Source: [Scytonema hofmanni] UTEX 2349
Lineage (GTDB): Bacteria; Cyanobacteriota; Cyanobacteriia; Cyanobacteriales; Nostocaceae
Assembly: GCF_000582685.1 (NCBI RefSeq)
Contig: NZ_ALWD01000002.1
Coordinates: 1 to 64,000, forward strand
DNA length: 64,000 nucleotides
Direction of reading: 5' to 3'
Shown in pieces: positions 25,155 through 35,900 of this stretch. The number at the start of each line of letters is the position of its first letter. The stretch's first letter is position 1. Made by a program: the position numbers and the translations under genes. The notes beneath the pieces are model-generated. The model did not search any database. It was not told the origin of the DNA and was given only the letters and a program-made list of their open reading frames with translations.

Positions 25155-26766
25155 CTCCCTTCCTGCCAGAAGACTCCCTAAACTGTAAGATAGTAATTTA
25201 CATATTACATAAATCTAGCTGAGGTTGATATTTGGGTAAATTTATACTTAACACTACCTTTAAATTAGATTAGGCGATCGCGCTGAATAGCCATAAGAGC
25301 GAGCGATCACCTGGGGTGTCCGTTCAGACTGTCACTAATTAACTTCTTTATTGGTGGCAAAAAAGACTCTTCTTCAACGATGGGAGATTACAAAACTAAA
25401 GCATAAATGTGTTTAATAATATTTTGGATTTGTTCTGCTGTCTGAAGTTGGAAATTTTGAAAATAAGCTTCTAGCTTTTCTCGTATTTGTTGAATATTGA
25501 CATTGATGGGAAGATGATGTAAAAGTTGAACTCGTAAAAGGTGTATAAGATATTCTACTAAATTAAAATTTGGTGAATAGGGAGGAGTATAGAAAAATTC
25601 TACATGAATTTTATCTTGAATATTCAAATCGGATAAATGAGATTGTAAATATGTTTGCATTTTTTGCTTATGAGTTGAGTTATTATCTAAAATCACACTA
25701 AGTTTTTGAACACCCTGCTCAATACAATCGCTAATTAGTTCAGCCAAATAACTAGACACATCTTCCGACTTGGATTTTTCTTTTAATTTTAAGTATTCTT
25801 CACCCGTAACCGCATCTACACAGAGCATTCCATTTAATTTATTTCGACGTTTCTTTTCATTACTTGGTACTTGAGGACGAGTATTTTTTTCACCCCAACC
25901 GTAAAAAATACTTGGGCGCTCATAAACTGCAAATTCATCAAAAAATACTATTTTCTCCTTCTCTTCTCGGCACTCCAGTTTTTTTTTAAAGTAGATACAA
26001 ATTGTTTCTGTTGCTCTTTATCTGCGTTAGCATAGTCTCGATGAGCTTTTTGGTAAGATAAGTTTAATTCTGCTAAAATTTCATAAATTCGGGCTGATTT
26101 CAATTCAATGTTCCATCGATATTTAATTACATTACTTAAAATTTCTCCTGTCCAAATATTTCTATCTATTCCATATTTGATAGGTTTTTGTTCTAAAATC
26201 ATCCTTTTTAATTCTTGTTTTTGTTCCCTGCTTAATCTGGTCTTTACTTGATGTTTTATTGGTTTTAATAATTCTGATAATCCTCCAGAGATAAACTTAT
26301 CTATCCAATTTGATAAAGTTTTATATGAACAATTAACCAATTGTGTTACCTCTTCTCTACTTTGTCCTTCATATAAATATTTAATTGCCCATAATCGTTG
26401 TCGTTGATATTCTTTTTGATGTAGATAGTATAACTTTTGCCACAAATCTAAATCTAATTGGCATACTTCTAGTCGGAATGTGCGGTTAGCCATAGAGAAA
26501 ACTGAAAATCCTATTGAGCGTTAATGTGATGGAATATCTTAGTTTTTATTATAAAAAGTCCAATGAGACAAAGGAAGTAATTAGCGATCGCCCTATAGTA
26601 CAGGTATGAACAAACGGCCATAGCCATCTCCCTTCCCGGACACCCCCTTTGCCTAATTCACAGTCTTTATTGAGTATAAACTCTATTAAGTACTAACCTC
26701 AGCTAGATTTATGTAATATGTAAATTACTATCTTACAGTTTAGGGAGTCTTCTGGCAGGAAGGGAG
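25155..26766 (-). mobile_element. IS630/Tc1-mariner-type element with 72-bp inverted repeats
   Basis: Bases 25155-25226 (starting CTCCCTTCCTGCCAGAAGAC) are the exact reverse complement of 26695-26766. TA flanks both ends (25153-25154 and 26767-26768), the target duplication expected for IS630/Tc1-mariner elements. A transposase gene in two frames lies inside. Shorter inner inverted motifs GGGGTGTCCG (25313) and CGGACACCCC (26637) could be the ends of a nested copy or internal binding sites. It sits inside a group II intron remnant. Confidence 0.8.
25388..26493 (-). CDS. IS630-type transposase in two frames (-1 shift)
   Basis: The first frame (26493 to 25948) encodes MANRTFRLEVCQLDLDLWQK with helix-turn-helix blocks YEGQSREEVTQLVNCSYKTL and LSREQKQELKR, ending KRRRK then a stop. 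A -1 shift near 25955, in GAGAAAATAG, joins it to EKIVFFDEFAVYERP. From there the second frame runs through LDNNSTHK and TPPYSPNFNLVEYL to 25388. The shifted product would carry the DDE residues of the family: FFDEF, ILDNN and N-x2-E. Two-frame transposases with -1 recoding are known in IS630 relatives, but a simple mutation is also possible. Confidence 0.75.
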
Positions 26767-27320
26767 TAGCTTCTTACTCAATCTCACCCACTCGCTGCAT
26801 CTGGTTAGCACCTACTTAGCAATCGACTTACTAAGAGCTAACAAGGGGTTACTTCGTTCCGAATGACCATACTATGTACCTTTAGAGTGATGCTCTTCAC
26901 CGGGTTTATAGGAAGTGCTTATTGGTCAACTGAAAAATTGCCAATTCCTTATCCTTCACCATTTTGGTTCCAGCGTGACCCGATAGAAAATATCGGAAGC
27001 CTTATTTCGCTGGGTGCTAATCACGATGATTCAAACACACCTTCAATCCTGAGATTTACTCATGGGTACTTTGCTCAATGGACACCAACATAGGCTTGTC
27101 AGTGGAGCCATTTTTTACCCCCGCTTTACGGATTGGTAGGCTATCCTCTACCGTAGGGGACACAGTTTTTTTACCGTGTTCTGTATGCTTTCACTCCTGC
27201 ACCTGGAGGGAGGGGTTTTCACCCTCATGGTCATTCAGTTGTCAAGGTTCTGTGATCATTACCTAGCAGCTAATCCTCTGAAACCTTTACAGGCTCTAGT
27301 TTCTAGCTAACGAATCGCAC

Positions 27321-27353
27321 TTTCAGCCTTAGCGTACAATTTTCCCGTTTTGG
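27321..27353. other. 33-bp exon remnant between two head-to-head group II introns
   Basis: The 5' ends of two introns face each other: GTGCGATTCG on the minus strand ends at 27320 and GTGCGACACG on the plus strand begins at 27354. The 33 bp between them would contain both sets of exon binding sites. It does not match the haemagglutinin gene on either side in an obvious way. Confidence 0.5.
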
Positions 27354-29745
27354 GTGCGACACGACGGCGCACGAAGGGCTGGAAGCCCCTATATACAAAG
27401 CTTCCAAAAGATGAGTGAGGAACCGATTCCTCCAGTCCAGTGTCCAGGACTGTTCCTAACCTTCCCATGCACCACTGGTAACGGTGATGTGTGAAGCGGA
27501 AAGTAAAGCCCAAGGAAGCATTTAGCCTAAAAATGTAACCGGGCAAAGGAAAGATTGGATGGGTGAATGTAAATGAATCCTTGTTGAGGCATCGTAAGAA
27601 AAGGTCATCGAAAAGGCTGACACGGTGATACGAGTAAAGCACTGAATACCCCAAAATTATTCAGTCAAGGTTCAACTCCCCAATTTGGTTGAACTGGGAC
27701 ACCAAACACTCCGGTGTAGAAAGGACACCCTACCCAATTAAATCTCATCCGTGCGTAACGTAGTAACCCCAATGGAGTCTGGGATTATACCCAGTAAGCA
27801 ATCCGTAAGGAAAGCCGAATTCTTCAGTGGGTCAAGGATGCTTCCAGAAGCGAAAGCCACCAGCCGAAAGGCAAGGGGAATCCATAACCCGGTGGATAGG
27901 GCAGATGTCTAACCTGAAAAGGTGCTGACGGGAAGCAGGTGAGTCAACCAATATCCGTTGTAATGATTTCAAACCGAGGTGTAAGTTAGATGCAGGCAAC
28001 TGTAAACCGAACCAAGGGACAGACTGATTGGAATTGTGTTAATTGGCGCAAAGCCAATCGGATTGTTCGGAATTTGAGACAGCGAATCTTTAGGGCAAAA
28101 ACTGAGGGCAACTTAAAAAAGGTACGCTCTCTCCAGAAACTGATGCTACGCAGCTATTCTAATCGCCTAATTAGCGTTAGAAAAGTGACGCAGTATAACA
28201 GAGGTCGAAACACACCAGGAATAGATAAAATAGTAGTCAAAACTGCTACTGCCAGGGGTCAGTTAGTAGATAAATTAACTGATTATTCTCCCTGGAAATC
28301 ATCACCAGCACGACGAATTTACATCCCAAAAGCTAATGGGAAGAAACGACCTTTAGGAATTCCAGTAATACAAGATCGTACCATCCAGGCAATGGTTAAA
28401 AATGCCTTAGAACCCGAATGGGAAGCAATTTTTGAAAGGTCTAGTTACGGTTTCCGACCAGGACGTAGCCCCCATGATGCTATTGCTAGTATCTACAACT
28501 TTGCTCGTCCAAATAAACGGAAGAAATGGGTGGTAGATGCAGACATTCAAGGATGTTTTGACAACATTTCGCATAATTTTCTGCTAGAGCTTTTAACAGG
28601 CTTTCCAGCCCGTGAATTAATTAAACAGTGGCTACTAGCAGGATATATGGAAGCGGGTTCATGGCATCCTACAGATGCTGGTACACCGCAAGGGTCTGTT
28701 GTCAGTCCGTTGTTAGCTAATATAGCTTTGCACGGTATGGAATCTGCTCTGGGAGTTAAATATAACTTTGACGGAGAACTCCGTGCATCTAGAGCTTTGG
28801 TGAGGTTCGCCGATGATTTTGTAGTGTTCTGTGAAACACTTGAAGATGCAAAAACTGTTGTTCAAATCCTGAATGATTGGATGCAAGCCAGAGGGCTTAC
28901 TCTCTCCCAGGAAAAAACCAAAATATCGCATCTCACAGAAGGGTTTGACTTTTTGGGTTTCAATATCAGACACTACAAAGACCAAACTACTAAAACTGGA
29001 TGGAAGCTGTTAATCAAACCTAGTAAAAAGTCTGTGCTAAATATTCGGAGTAAGCTGCGTTATGAATGGCTTAACTGTAAAGGTAAGTCAGTAGATGCAG
29101 TCATTAAAAAGCTTAATCCGATTATTCGGGGACAAGCGAATTACTTCCGAGTTGGAGTATCCTCAAAAATTTTCAATTCTCTTGACCACTGGTTATATGA
29201 GAAACAGAAAATGTATGCCAAACGTACTCATCGAAATAAATCCGATAGCTGGCGTAAGGCTAAATACTGGGGAAATCTAAATCTTGATAGACCATTTGAC
29301 CGATGGGTTTTTGGTAATAAACAAACCGGAGCCTATATGTTGAAATTTGCTTGGTTCAAGATTGAAAGGCACATTCTTGTTAAAGGTAAATCATCACCCG
29401 ATGACCCCAAATTAAGGGACTACTGGATTAAACGGCAAGAAGCTAAAACTAAATCCGAATTAATCAAAAGTAGACAGAAGATAGCTCAAAAGCAACAATA
29501 TGTCTGTCCTGTCTGCGGGGAATCGCTATTAAATGATGAAGAGTTACATCTTCATCATAAAAAGCCAAAATCTCAGGGTGGTGGTGACAATTACGGCAAC
29601 CTACAACTCGTACATCTGTACTGCCATCAGCAAATACATTCTGGAACAGTGAGTAGTTAATGACTTGCTTGAGCCGGATGCGTTGAAAGGCGCACGTCCG
29701 GTTCTGAGGGGGCGGGATTATAGCGATATAGTCCTGCTACCCGAC
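27354..29745 (+). mobile_element. intact group II intron
   Basis: The 5' end GTGCGACACGACGGCGCACG (27354) is followed by about 630 nt of structured domain I-III sequence, and the maturase lies in domain IV. A canonical domain V, GAGCCGGATGCG-TTGAAA-GGCGCACGTCCGGTTC, is at 29671-29704. A domain VI stem has a bulged A in GCTACCC, and the intron ends CCGAC at 29745. Length is about 2.39 kb. It is inserted against the direction of the haemagglutinin gene whose N-terminal part lies to the right. All parts needed for splicing and retrohoming appear present. Confidence 0.85.
27990..29660 (+). CDS. group II intron maturase (RT, X, HNH)
   Basis: The 556-residue product has RT blocks including RRIYIPKANGKKRPLGIPVI, GFRPGRSPHDAI, DADIQGCFDNI, GTPQGSVVSPLL and the catalytic FADDFVVF. 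A maturase X domain with RGQANYFRVG follows. A C-terminal HNH endonuclease with zinc cysteines closes it: CPVCGESL, then HLHHKKPKSQGG, NLQLVHLYC and H. This is the full three-domain arrangement, so target-primed reverse transcription should be possible. It ends 10 bp before domain V, as expected for an ORF in domain IV. Confidence 0.92.
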   Translation: MQATVNRTKGQTDWNCVNWRKANRIVRNLRQRIFRAKTEGNLKKVRSLQKLMLRSYSNRLISVRKVTQYNRGRNTPGIDKIVVKTATARGQLVDKLTDYSPWKSSPARRIYIPKANGKKRPLGIPVIQDRTIQAMVKNALEPEWEAIFERSSYGFRPGRSPHDAIASIYNFARPNKRKKWVVDADIQGCFDNISHNFLLELLTGFPARELIKQWLLAGYMEAGSWHPTDAGTPQGSVVSPLLANIALHGMESALGVKYNFDGELRASRALVRFADDFVVFCETLEDAKTVVQILNDWMQARGLTLSQEKTKISHLTEGFDFLGFNIRHYKDQTTKTGWKLLIKPSKKSVLNIRSKLRYEWLNCKGKSVDAVIKKLNPIIRGQANYFRVGVSSKIFNSLDHWLYEKQKMYAKRTHRNKSDSWRKAKYWGNLNLDRPFDRWVFGNKQTGAYMLKFAWFKIERHILVKGKSSPDDPKLRDYWIKRQEAKTKSELIKSRQKIAQKQQYVCPVCGESLLNDEELHLHHKKPKSQGGGDNYGNLQLVHLYCHQQIHSGTVSS

Positions 29746-30138
29746 CACGGTGACGCCATTCTGCCCAAACAAAATACCATTGGGATTAATTAAAAACAAA
29801 TTTGCCGCACCATCAACACCCAAAGTCCCGAAAATATTTGAGGCATTTCCACCTGTTACCCGCGTCAATATATTTTCTACCCCAGACGGATTGCCAAAAT
29901 ACACTCTTTGCCCATTACCAACATTCAACTGACTGAAACTATGAAAAAGATTGCTCCCTCTTTGAGCGCCACCTTCAATTTTATCTGCGTTTCCACCATT
30001 AATTAAAGCATTGGGTGTGAGACGTGAACTTTCTGCTCCAAGGGTATTATCAGGGGTAATTTGAGCTATTACTGGTGAATTTGGAAGTGCTAGAAAACTG
30101 CATAATAAAAGCGGGAGCAAACTTTGTTGGTTCTTCAT
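29746..30138 (-). pseudogene. N-terminal fragment of a filamentous-haemagglutinin exoprotein
   Basis: The frame starts MKNQQSLLPLLLCSFLALPN, a signal peptide ending near VIAQ, followed by the TPS domain signature ITPDNTLGAESSRLTPNALI, GVENILTRVTGGNASNIFG and NLFLINPNGILFGQN. It then meets the 3' end of the group II intron at 29745. The last four codons (GVTV) differ from the NARLDV of the intact paralog, so the junction may not be a simple insertion. The C-terminal partner is at 22371-23055. Confidence 0.85.
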
Positions 30139-30309
30139 GGATATGCAGATGCGCTCTATTAGCTAGATATATCAGTATTTTGGACTAGGCACAATTTATG
30201 CAATAATTGTTAATATGATACTCAAACAAAGCAAAATTGCGCTTGTGAAGGATTGCTAGATTCCCGACTTGTTGAAAAAGTTGAAAATCTAACCAAATCG
30301 CCCATCAAA

Positions 30310-32565
30310 TTACTCTAAAATTCCGCCCTCACTTTTAATTAACTCTAAATAAAAGCCTTCAATTTGCCGCAATTCATCATGAGTGCCGCGTTGTACAACC
30401 TTACCCCGATTGAGAACAATAATTTCATCGCAATCGCGAATTGTACTCAAGCGATGCGCCACAATCAAGCAAGTACAACCCCGCAACCGTAAATTTTGAT
30501 CAATAATTTTTTCCGTCTCTGCGTCCAATGCACTTGTAGCTTCATCCATCAGCAAAATTGAGGGGTTATTAACTAAAGCGCGGGCAATTTCTAACCGCTG
30601 TCGCTGTCCCCCACTCAAATTGGTTGCACCTTCTAACAAGTCTGCATTGTATCCACCGGGAAGCGATCGCACAATTTCATGCACGGCAGCATCACGGCAA
30701 GCTTGCATCAAGTTACTATCAGGTATAGTCGTATCCCACAAAGTCAAGTTGCCGCGGACGCTACCAGCAAACAGCGTAATATCTTGTTCTATGGTTGCAA
30801 TCGAATTTACCAACACCTGATGCGGAATTTGCGATCGCACTTGTCCATCCAAGTACATTGAACCAGACCAAGGTTCGTATAACCCAGCCACAAGTTTAGC
30901 GATCGTTGATTTTCCGGAACCGCTACCGCCCACCAGTGCCACTCGCTGTCCCGGTTTAACCGAAAGACTAAAATTCTCAATCAAAGGCGGTGCAGTTCGA
31001 TTGTAGCCAAAAGTAATATCGCGTAGTTCCAGATATCCTTCTAGTTTGGGAGAGTGGGGGAGATGAGGGAGATGGAGAGACAAACTGCCCCTGCCCCCTG
31101 CCCCCTGCTCCCTGCCTCCTGTCCCCCTCTCCCCCTCCTCTTCCGTCGGATTTTGCAAAACATCATCCAACCGATTTAAGTTTCCTTCGAGTTCTTGTAA
31201 ATCGCCGCCTAAACTGATAAGTTGATTCACAGGTTGCATAAACTGCTGCATTAAAGATTGAAATGCTACCAGCATCCCGATAGTCAAAGCACCATCCATG
31301 ACGCGCAATCCCCCAACAACGATTAATAGCATTGAGGTAATGCCAGACAAAAACGCGGGTAAGATCCCTAACCCCTGATTTAAGCTGTCCATATCTTGCC
31401 GGACATTAATTGCTTTTGCGTAATATCCTGCCCAACGAGTAAAGAAATCTGATTCTAAACCGCAAGCTTTCAGGGTTTCCATACTTTGCAATCCAGCGAT
31501 CGCTATGCCGCTGACTTTGCCTTGTTCTTGCATCAAGCGGATATTTGTATCTCCGCGCGATCGCGCTACCCATTGTAAGGCTACCAGATTGACGACAACA
31601 AAAGCGACACCAATCAGAGTTAACACCTTGTCGTATTGCAGCATGACAATGGCGTAAAAAATCACCATTACAGCGGAAATTATTGTTGTTGCCAGTTTAC
31701 CAGAGAGGAGATTTGCAAGGCGATCGTTTAATTGAATTCGGCTGCTAATTTCTCCGGCAAAGCGTTGGTCATAAAAGCTGACGGGAAGGTGGAGAAGATG
31801 CCAGATAAACTTACTCGACATTCCCATTGCCAGCTTGATTTTCATCCGTCGCAATAGCTGTAATTGCAATCGCGTTAATAACCCGCTTAATAATGCTGTA
31901 AATAGCATTGCAAATATCAGCGATCGCAACCAATCTTCGCGACCTTGAATTAAGACTTGATCGACAAATACTTGTGAAAATGTCGGCATCGCCAACCCAG
32001 GTATTACAAGGAAAAAACCCGCTAATACGCAGTAAAGCAGCGACCACATGCTCCCTTGCAAGCGTGACCACAATGCCAAAAATAAACTTGGTTTACGTCC
32101 TCCTTTCTTAAATTCTGGACTCGGTTCAAATACTAATACAACTCCGGTAAAAGCCTCGCTGAATTCTGATAGCGAAACTATGCGTCGTCCTGTTGCCGGG
32201 TCGTTTAGAAAAACGCGCTTTTTGCTAAAGCCTTCAACTACTAAAAAGTGATTAAAATTCCAAAATACAATATAAGGACATGCAATTTGTTGCAAAGCTG
32301 CTAAATCTACTTTGAAGCCTTTGGCTTGTAAATTATAACTTCGAGCCGCACTCAGCACATTTGAGGCTTTACTTCCATCCCGCGAGATACCGCAAGCTTG
32401 GCGGAGTTCTGCTAGGGGAACGATGCGATTGTGGTAGCCTAAAATCATACCCAGAGATGCTGCCCCACATTCTACTGCTTCCATTTGTAGTAAGGTAGGT
32501 GTGCGGCGAATGCGGTGAGATTTTGGGGGATTTTTTAATAGTTTTTCACGAATTTGTTTAAACAT
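30310..32565 (-). CDS. C39-peptidase ABC bacteriocin exporter (NHLM/NHLP type)
   Basis: This 751-residue protein starts with a C39 double-glycine peptidase: catalytic Cys in EAVECGAASL, His in FNHFLVV, Asp in NDPATG (about 30-130). Six membrane segments follow (about 165-430), then a nucleotide-binding domain with LVGGSGSGKST, LSGGQRQRL and ILLMDEATSALD. Between membrane and ATPase parts is a 30-residue linker rich in Gly, Arg and Ser (GERGTGGREQGAGG) that comes from a short-unit DNA repeat at 31075-31140. It should cleave and export the double-glycine precursors at 40716-41771. It pairs with the ABC protein at 19424. Confidence 0.92.
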   Translation of the reverse strand: MFKQIREKLLKNPPKSHRIRRTPTLLQMEAVECGAASLGMILGYHNRIVPLAELRQACGISRDGSKASNVLSAARSYNLQAKGFKVDLAALQQIACPYIVFWNFNHFLVVEGFSKKRVFLNDPATGRRIVSLSEFSEAFTGVVLVFEPSPEFKKGGRKPSLFLALWSRLQGSMWSLLYCVLAGFFLVIPGLAMPTFSQVFVDQVLIQGREDWLRSLIFAMLFTALLSGLLTRLQLQLLRRMKIKLAMGMSSKFIWHLLHLPVSFYDQRFAGEISSRIQLNDRLANLLSGKLATTIISAVMVIFYAIVMLQYDKVLTLIGVAFVVVNLVALQWVARSRGDTNIRLMQEQGKVSGIAIAGLQSMETLKACGLESDFFTRWAGYYAKAINVRQDMDSLNQGLGILPAFLSGITSMLLIVVGGLRVMDGALTIGMLVAFQSLMQQFMQPVNQLISLGGDLQELEGNLNRLDDVLQNPTEEEGERGTGGREQGAGGRGSLSLHLPHLPHSPKLEGYLELRDITFGYNRTAPPLIENFSLSVKPGQRVALVGGSGSGKSTIAKLVAGLYEPWSGSMYLDGQVRSQIPHQVLVNSIATIEQDITLFAGSVRGNLTLWDTTIPDSNLMQACRDAAVHEIVRSLPGGYNADLLEGATNLSGGQRQRLEIARALVNNPSILLMDEATSALDAETEKIIDQNLRLRGCTCLIVAHRLSTIRDCDEIIVLNRGKVVQRGTHDELRQIEGFYLELIKSEGGILE

Positions 32566-32599
32566 AAGTTATAATTTTTTTTTAATTTATATACAAAAA

Positions 32600-32988
32600 A
32601 ATCACAGTTTTCTCTTTACAGTAGTAAGCGCTTTAGAGCTTGTTTTAAGCACTGAAGTGCTTACTACGATCCTAAATTTATGTTTATGCTTAGTCGTCTT
32701 AAGACGACTTATGCTATTAGCCATAGGTTTAAACCTATGGCGGGTAATGTAACTGATGTAAGATTTCAGCCATTCATGCAAGCTCAGGCTATAGGAATCA
32801 TATTTGATTTCTGAAAAAATCTAAGTATTTGTAGGGTGTGTTAGACATAAGCCGTAACGCACCAAAAGCTTGAGATGGTGCCGTACTCTCGCCTAAGACA
32901 CCCTACGTATATTTCAAAAATCAAATACTAGTCCTATAGCTAGCAAAGTATTAGCTTTAATTTTCCTTACTTTTCCCTCTTAAACTAA
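32600..32988. repeat. intergenic palindromic repeats
   Basis: This 390-bp stretch holds several palindromes of cyanobacterial type: AGCACTTCAGTGCTT-like units near 32625-32670 (related to 52478-52575), CGTCTTAAGACGAC near 32696, and AGGTTTAAACCTATGG near 32725. Some could act as terminators or RNA stability hairpins downstream of the exporter promoter region. No gene is supported. Confidence 0.55.
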
Positions 32989-35900
32989 CTATTTAGAGAC
33001 AGGGCAAACTGATGCACTGACGCGAGAAGATAACGTAGTTTCGGGTGCTTGGGCAACAAGCATGATTTTACCGTCGGGAGTTTTCACCCAACCTTGAGCC
33101 TCAACGAGTGCAGGTTGTGTAGGTGGAATGCTGGGAGTTGAGGATGAGTTTGATACTTTAGGAGAACTGCCTTCTAAAGTAGCCAACGGACTCAAGTTAG
33201 ATGTACCCACAAGTGGTTGAAAAGGACTGGGTGGTATGGCACCGCGTCCGCTAACGACAAATTTGCCCAAGGGTTTCTTCGCATTACTCCCTCTAGGGCA
33301 GTCTTGGGCAAATTGATTAGTAGCGTCGATTATTTGGTCTGGTAGTTCGATTATTCCTTGAGTTGGTTGGACATCAGGTTGAATGATGTTGATTTGTCCT
33401 TGTACACCAAGTTGAGAACTGGCAGTGATATCGCTTTGTGCGGTGGGGAAGGAAGCGGGAACAATGCCAAAAATTCCTTTAGTGTTAATGGTCACGTTTC
33501 CGCCGCTTCCTTGAAAGGCGTTGGCGCTGATATCGCTGTTTTCTTTATCGACTGCGACGATGAGGGGAGCATTAATTTTGATATTACCACCGTTTCCTAC
33601 TCCTTGGGCAAGACCGGCTGTTGCAGAAATATTACCACCGCGCCGCAACAATAAAAGATTGGTATTTAAGGTAATATTACCGCCATCTGCTGCAAAAGAT
33701 TCTGCATTAATCACACCTTTATCTTTAACACTGATGCGTGGTGAATTTACGGTGATATTTCCGGCTTGTCCCTCACCTCGGCTGCGAACAGAAAGAAAGC
33801 TTGGCAGGCTACCATTATTCGAGATACCAACTACCTCAACTGAATCAGAAGCGTTAACAGTAAGATTACCACCTCGCCCCGTGCTACCTGGCGCTGTACC
33901 AGCAGAAATTGCCCCACCATTGCGGACGCTGAGACGTTGAGTGCGGATGCTTAAATCTCCGGCATTGCCAGAGCCACCAGTTGATGTAAATATTCCGTCA
34001 GCTAGGTCGGTGTTTGCGGGGTTTGCTACAATTTCTACGGAGTCGGTAGCATTAATGTTTATATCGCCGCCTCGCCCTGTACTGCTTGTACCTGTAGTGA
34101 TATATCCACCTTCGCGGATACTGAGACGATTAGTGGTAATACTTAAACGTCCAGCATCGCCAGTACCTTCGGTGAAGGTAGTTAGAAAGCTACCTAACAT
34201 ATTGTCTGGAGAGTGACCAACTAACTCTACCAAGTCTGAGGCGTTAATAGTTAAATCACCACCATGCCCCGTGCTTCCTTCAGCCGCCGCTGTTGAGATA
34301 AATGCCAGATCGCGAATGCTGAGGCGACGAGTATTGATGTTTAAGCGTCCAGCATTCCCAGAACCAAATGTAGCAGTTGTCAGAACGCTGCCAAGTTGAC
34401 CGTCTGGAGAACTACCAACGACCTCCACAAAGTCAGAGGCGTTGACGGTTAAATTACCACCTTGCCCAGTGCTTCCTGAATTTACCGTTGCCGATACAAT
34501 TCCAAGATCCCGGACGCTAAGAGAGCGGGCATTGATGGTAAGATTACCAGCATTACCAGCCCCACTAGTTGACGCTGTTAGCCTGCTAGAGAGTTGACCA
34601 TTTGGAGTGATACCTACACCCACAACTTCAACATTTTCAGAAGCATTCACAGTTAAATTACCGCCCCGCCCTTTGCTTCCCAAACGAGTATCCGTCCCCA
34701 CCAATGCGCCACCGCGAATGCTCAGACGACCTGTGTTAATCGTTATATCCCCGGCATCACCAGCCCCTAAAGTTCCAGCAGAGATGTCGCTGAAAAATTT
34801 ATTATCAGGTGAAAGACCCACAACCTCAACAAAGTCAGAAGCGTTGATAGTTAAATTGCCACCCCGCCCCGTGCTAGTATTAGTAGCCGCCGAGGTAGTT
34901 ACCGTTCCCCCGTCTCGAATGCTGAGGCGAGGGGTGGTGATGGTCAGATTTCCAGCATCGCCAGAACCAAGAGTTGAAGTTCCAATACCACTCAATTGTC
35001 CGCTATTGGGTATAAAGCCAATGACTTCTACTGAGTCTTTGGCATTGATAATTAAGTCTCCTCCCCGACCAGGCTGATCAATTCCAACGCCTGTGGCGAT
35101 ATCCCCTCCATCACGAACGCTCAGTTTTCCAGTATTAATAATTAATTGCCCACCGTTTCCTGAACCTTGGGCGCGAGTTGCTAGGCGGCTTCCTGTGATA
35201 AAACTTTCTCCATTTCGTGAACCAAACACAGTTGAACCGCTCAAGCTGACAGAATCAGCATTAATCAATAAATTACCACTATTACCCTGTCCTTGCGTCT
35301 GCGTACCAATATTAGCACCATTGGAGAGTGTCAAAGTTCTCGTTTGAAGTTGGATATTTCCCCCGTCACCTTTACCGTTGGAGGAGGAAGAAATACTAGC
35401 AAACCCATTCAGCGAAATTGAATCGTCGGTAGTAATGCGAATATCGCCAGCTCGACCTTCATCGAAATTTCGAGAACTAATAATTGTATATTCACCCTCA
35501 AGAGAAAGGGTTCTTGCTTGAATTTCAATATCACCACTCGCTTCGCTATTCGTTCCCCCAAAAACAGACGCACCCGAACTGCTAGAAATCCTAGCGCCAT
35601 TAAACAGCGAAATCGTATCCTGTGCTTGCAAAGTCGTCTTTCCACTTCGCCCTTGCCCAATGTTCCCAGAATCAATCACTGCTTGGTTACTCAAGTTAAT
35701 TGTTCGGGCTTTGATAGCAATATCGCCACCGTTGCCAATCGAATTTTGCGATCCAGAAGTCGATATCTGACTATTATTATCTAGCGTCACATCCTCTGCT
35801 GCATTCAAACGGATATTTCCCTGACTCCTCTGACCACCGGTGGTGATTTGGCTGGTATTATTCAAACGAATCGACTGAGCATCAATCGTCACATTTCCGC

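Larger units (their letters stand above)
24802..27320 (-). mobile_element. remnant group II intron, minus strand, twice interrupted
   Basis: On the minus strand GTGCGATTCG at 27320-27311 fits the 5' end consensus GTGYG of group II introns and is followed by structured domain I-type sequence to about 26770. An IS630-type element (25155-26766) interrupts it. The sequence then resumes and leads into a reverse-transcriptase reading frame at 25077, which is cut by the IS end at 24802. Domains V and VI are lost. The RT part resembles the N-terminus of the intact intron protein at 27990. Confidence 0.7.

Noticed and set aside
26863..27266. Short plus-strand ORFs between the IS630-type element and the second intron
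   Set aside because: They lie antisense to the 5' structured part of the minus-strand intron remnant and look non-coding.
27307..27654. 115-residue minus-strand ORF
   Set aside because: It overlaps domain I of the plus-strand group II intron, where conserved RNA structure gives fortuitous open frames.
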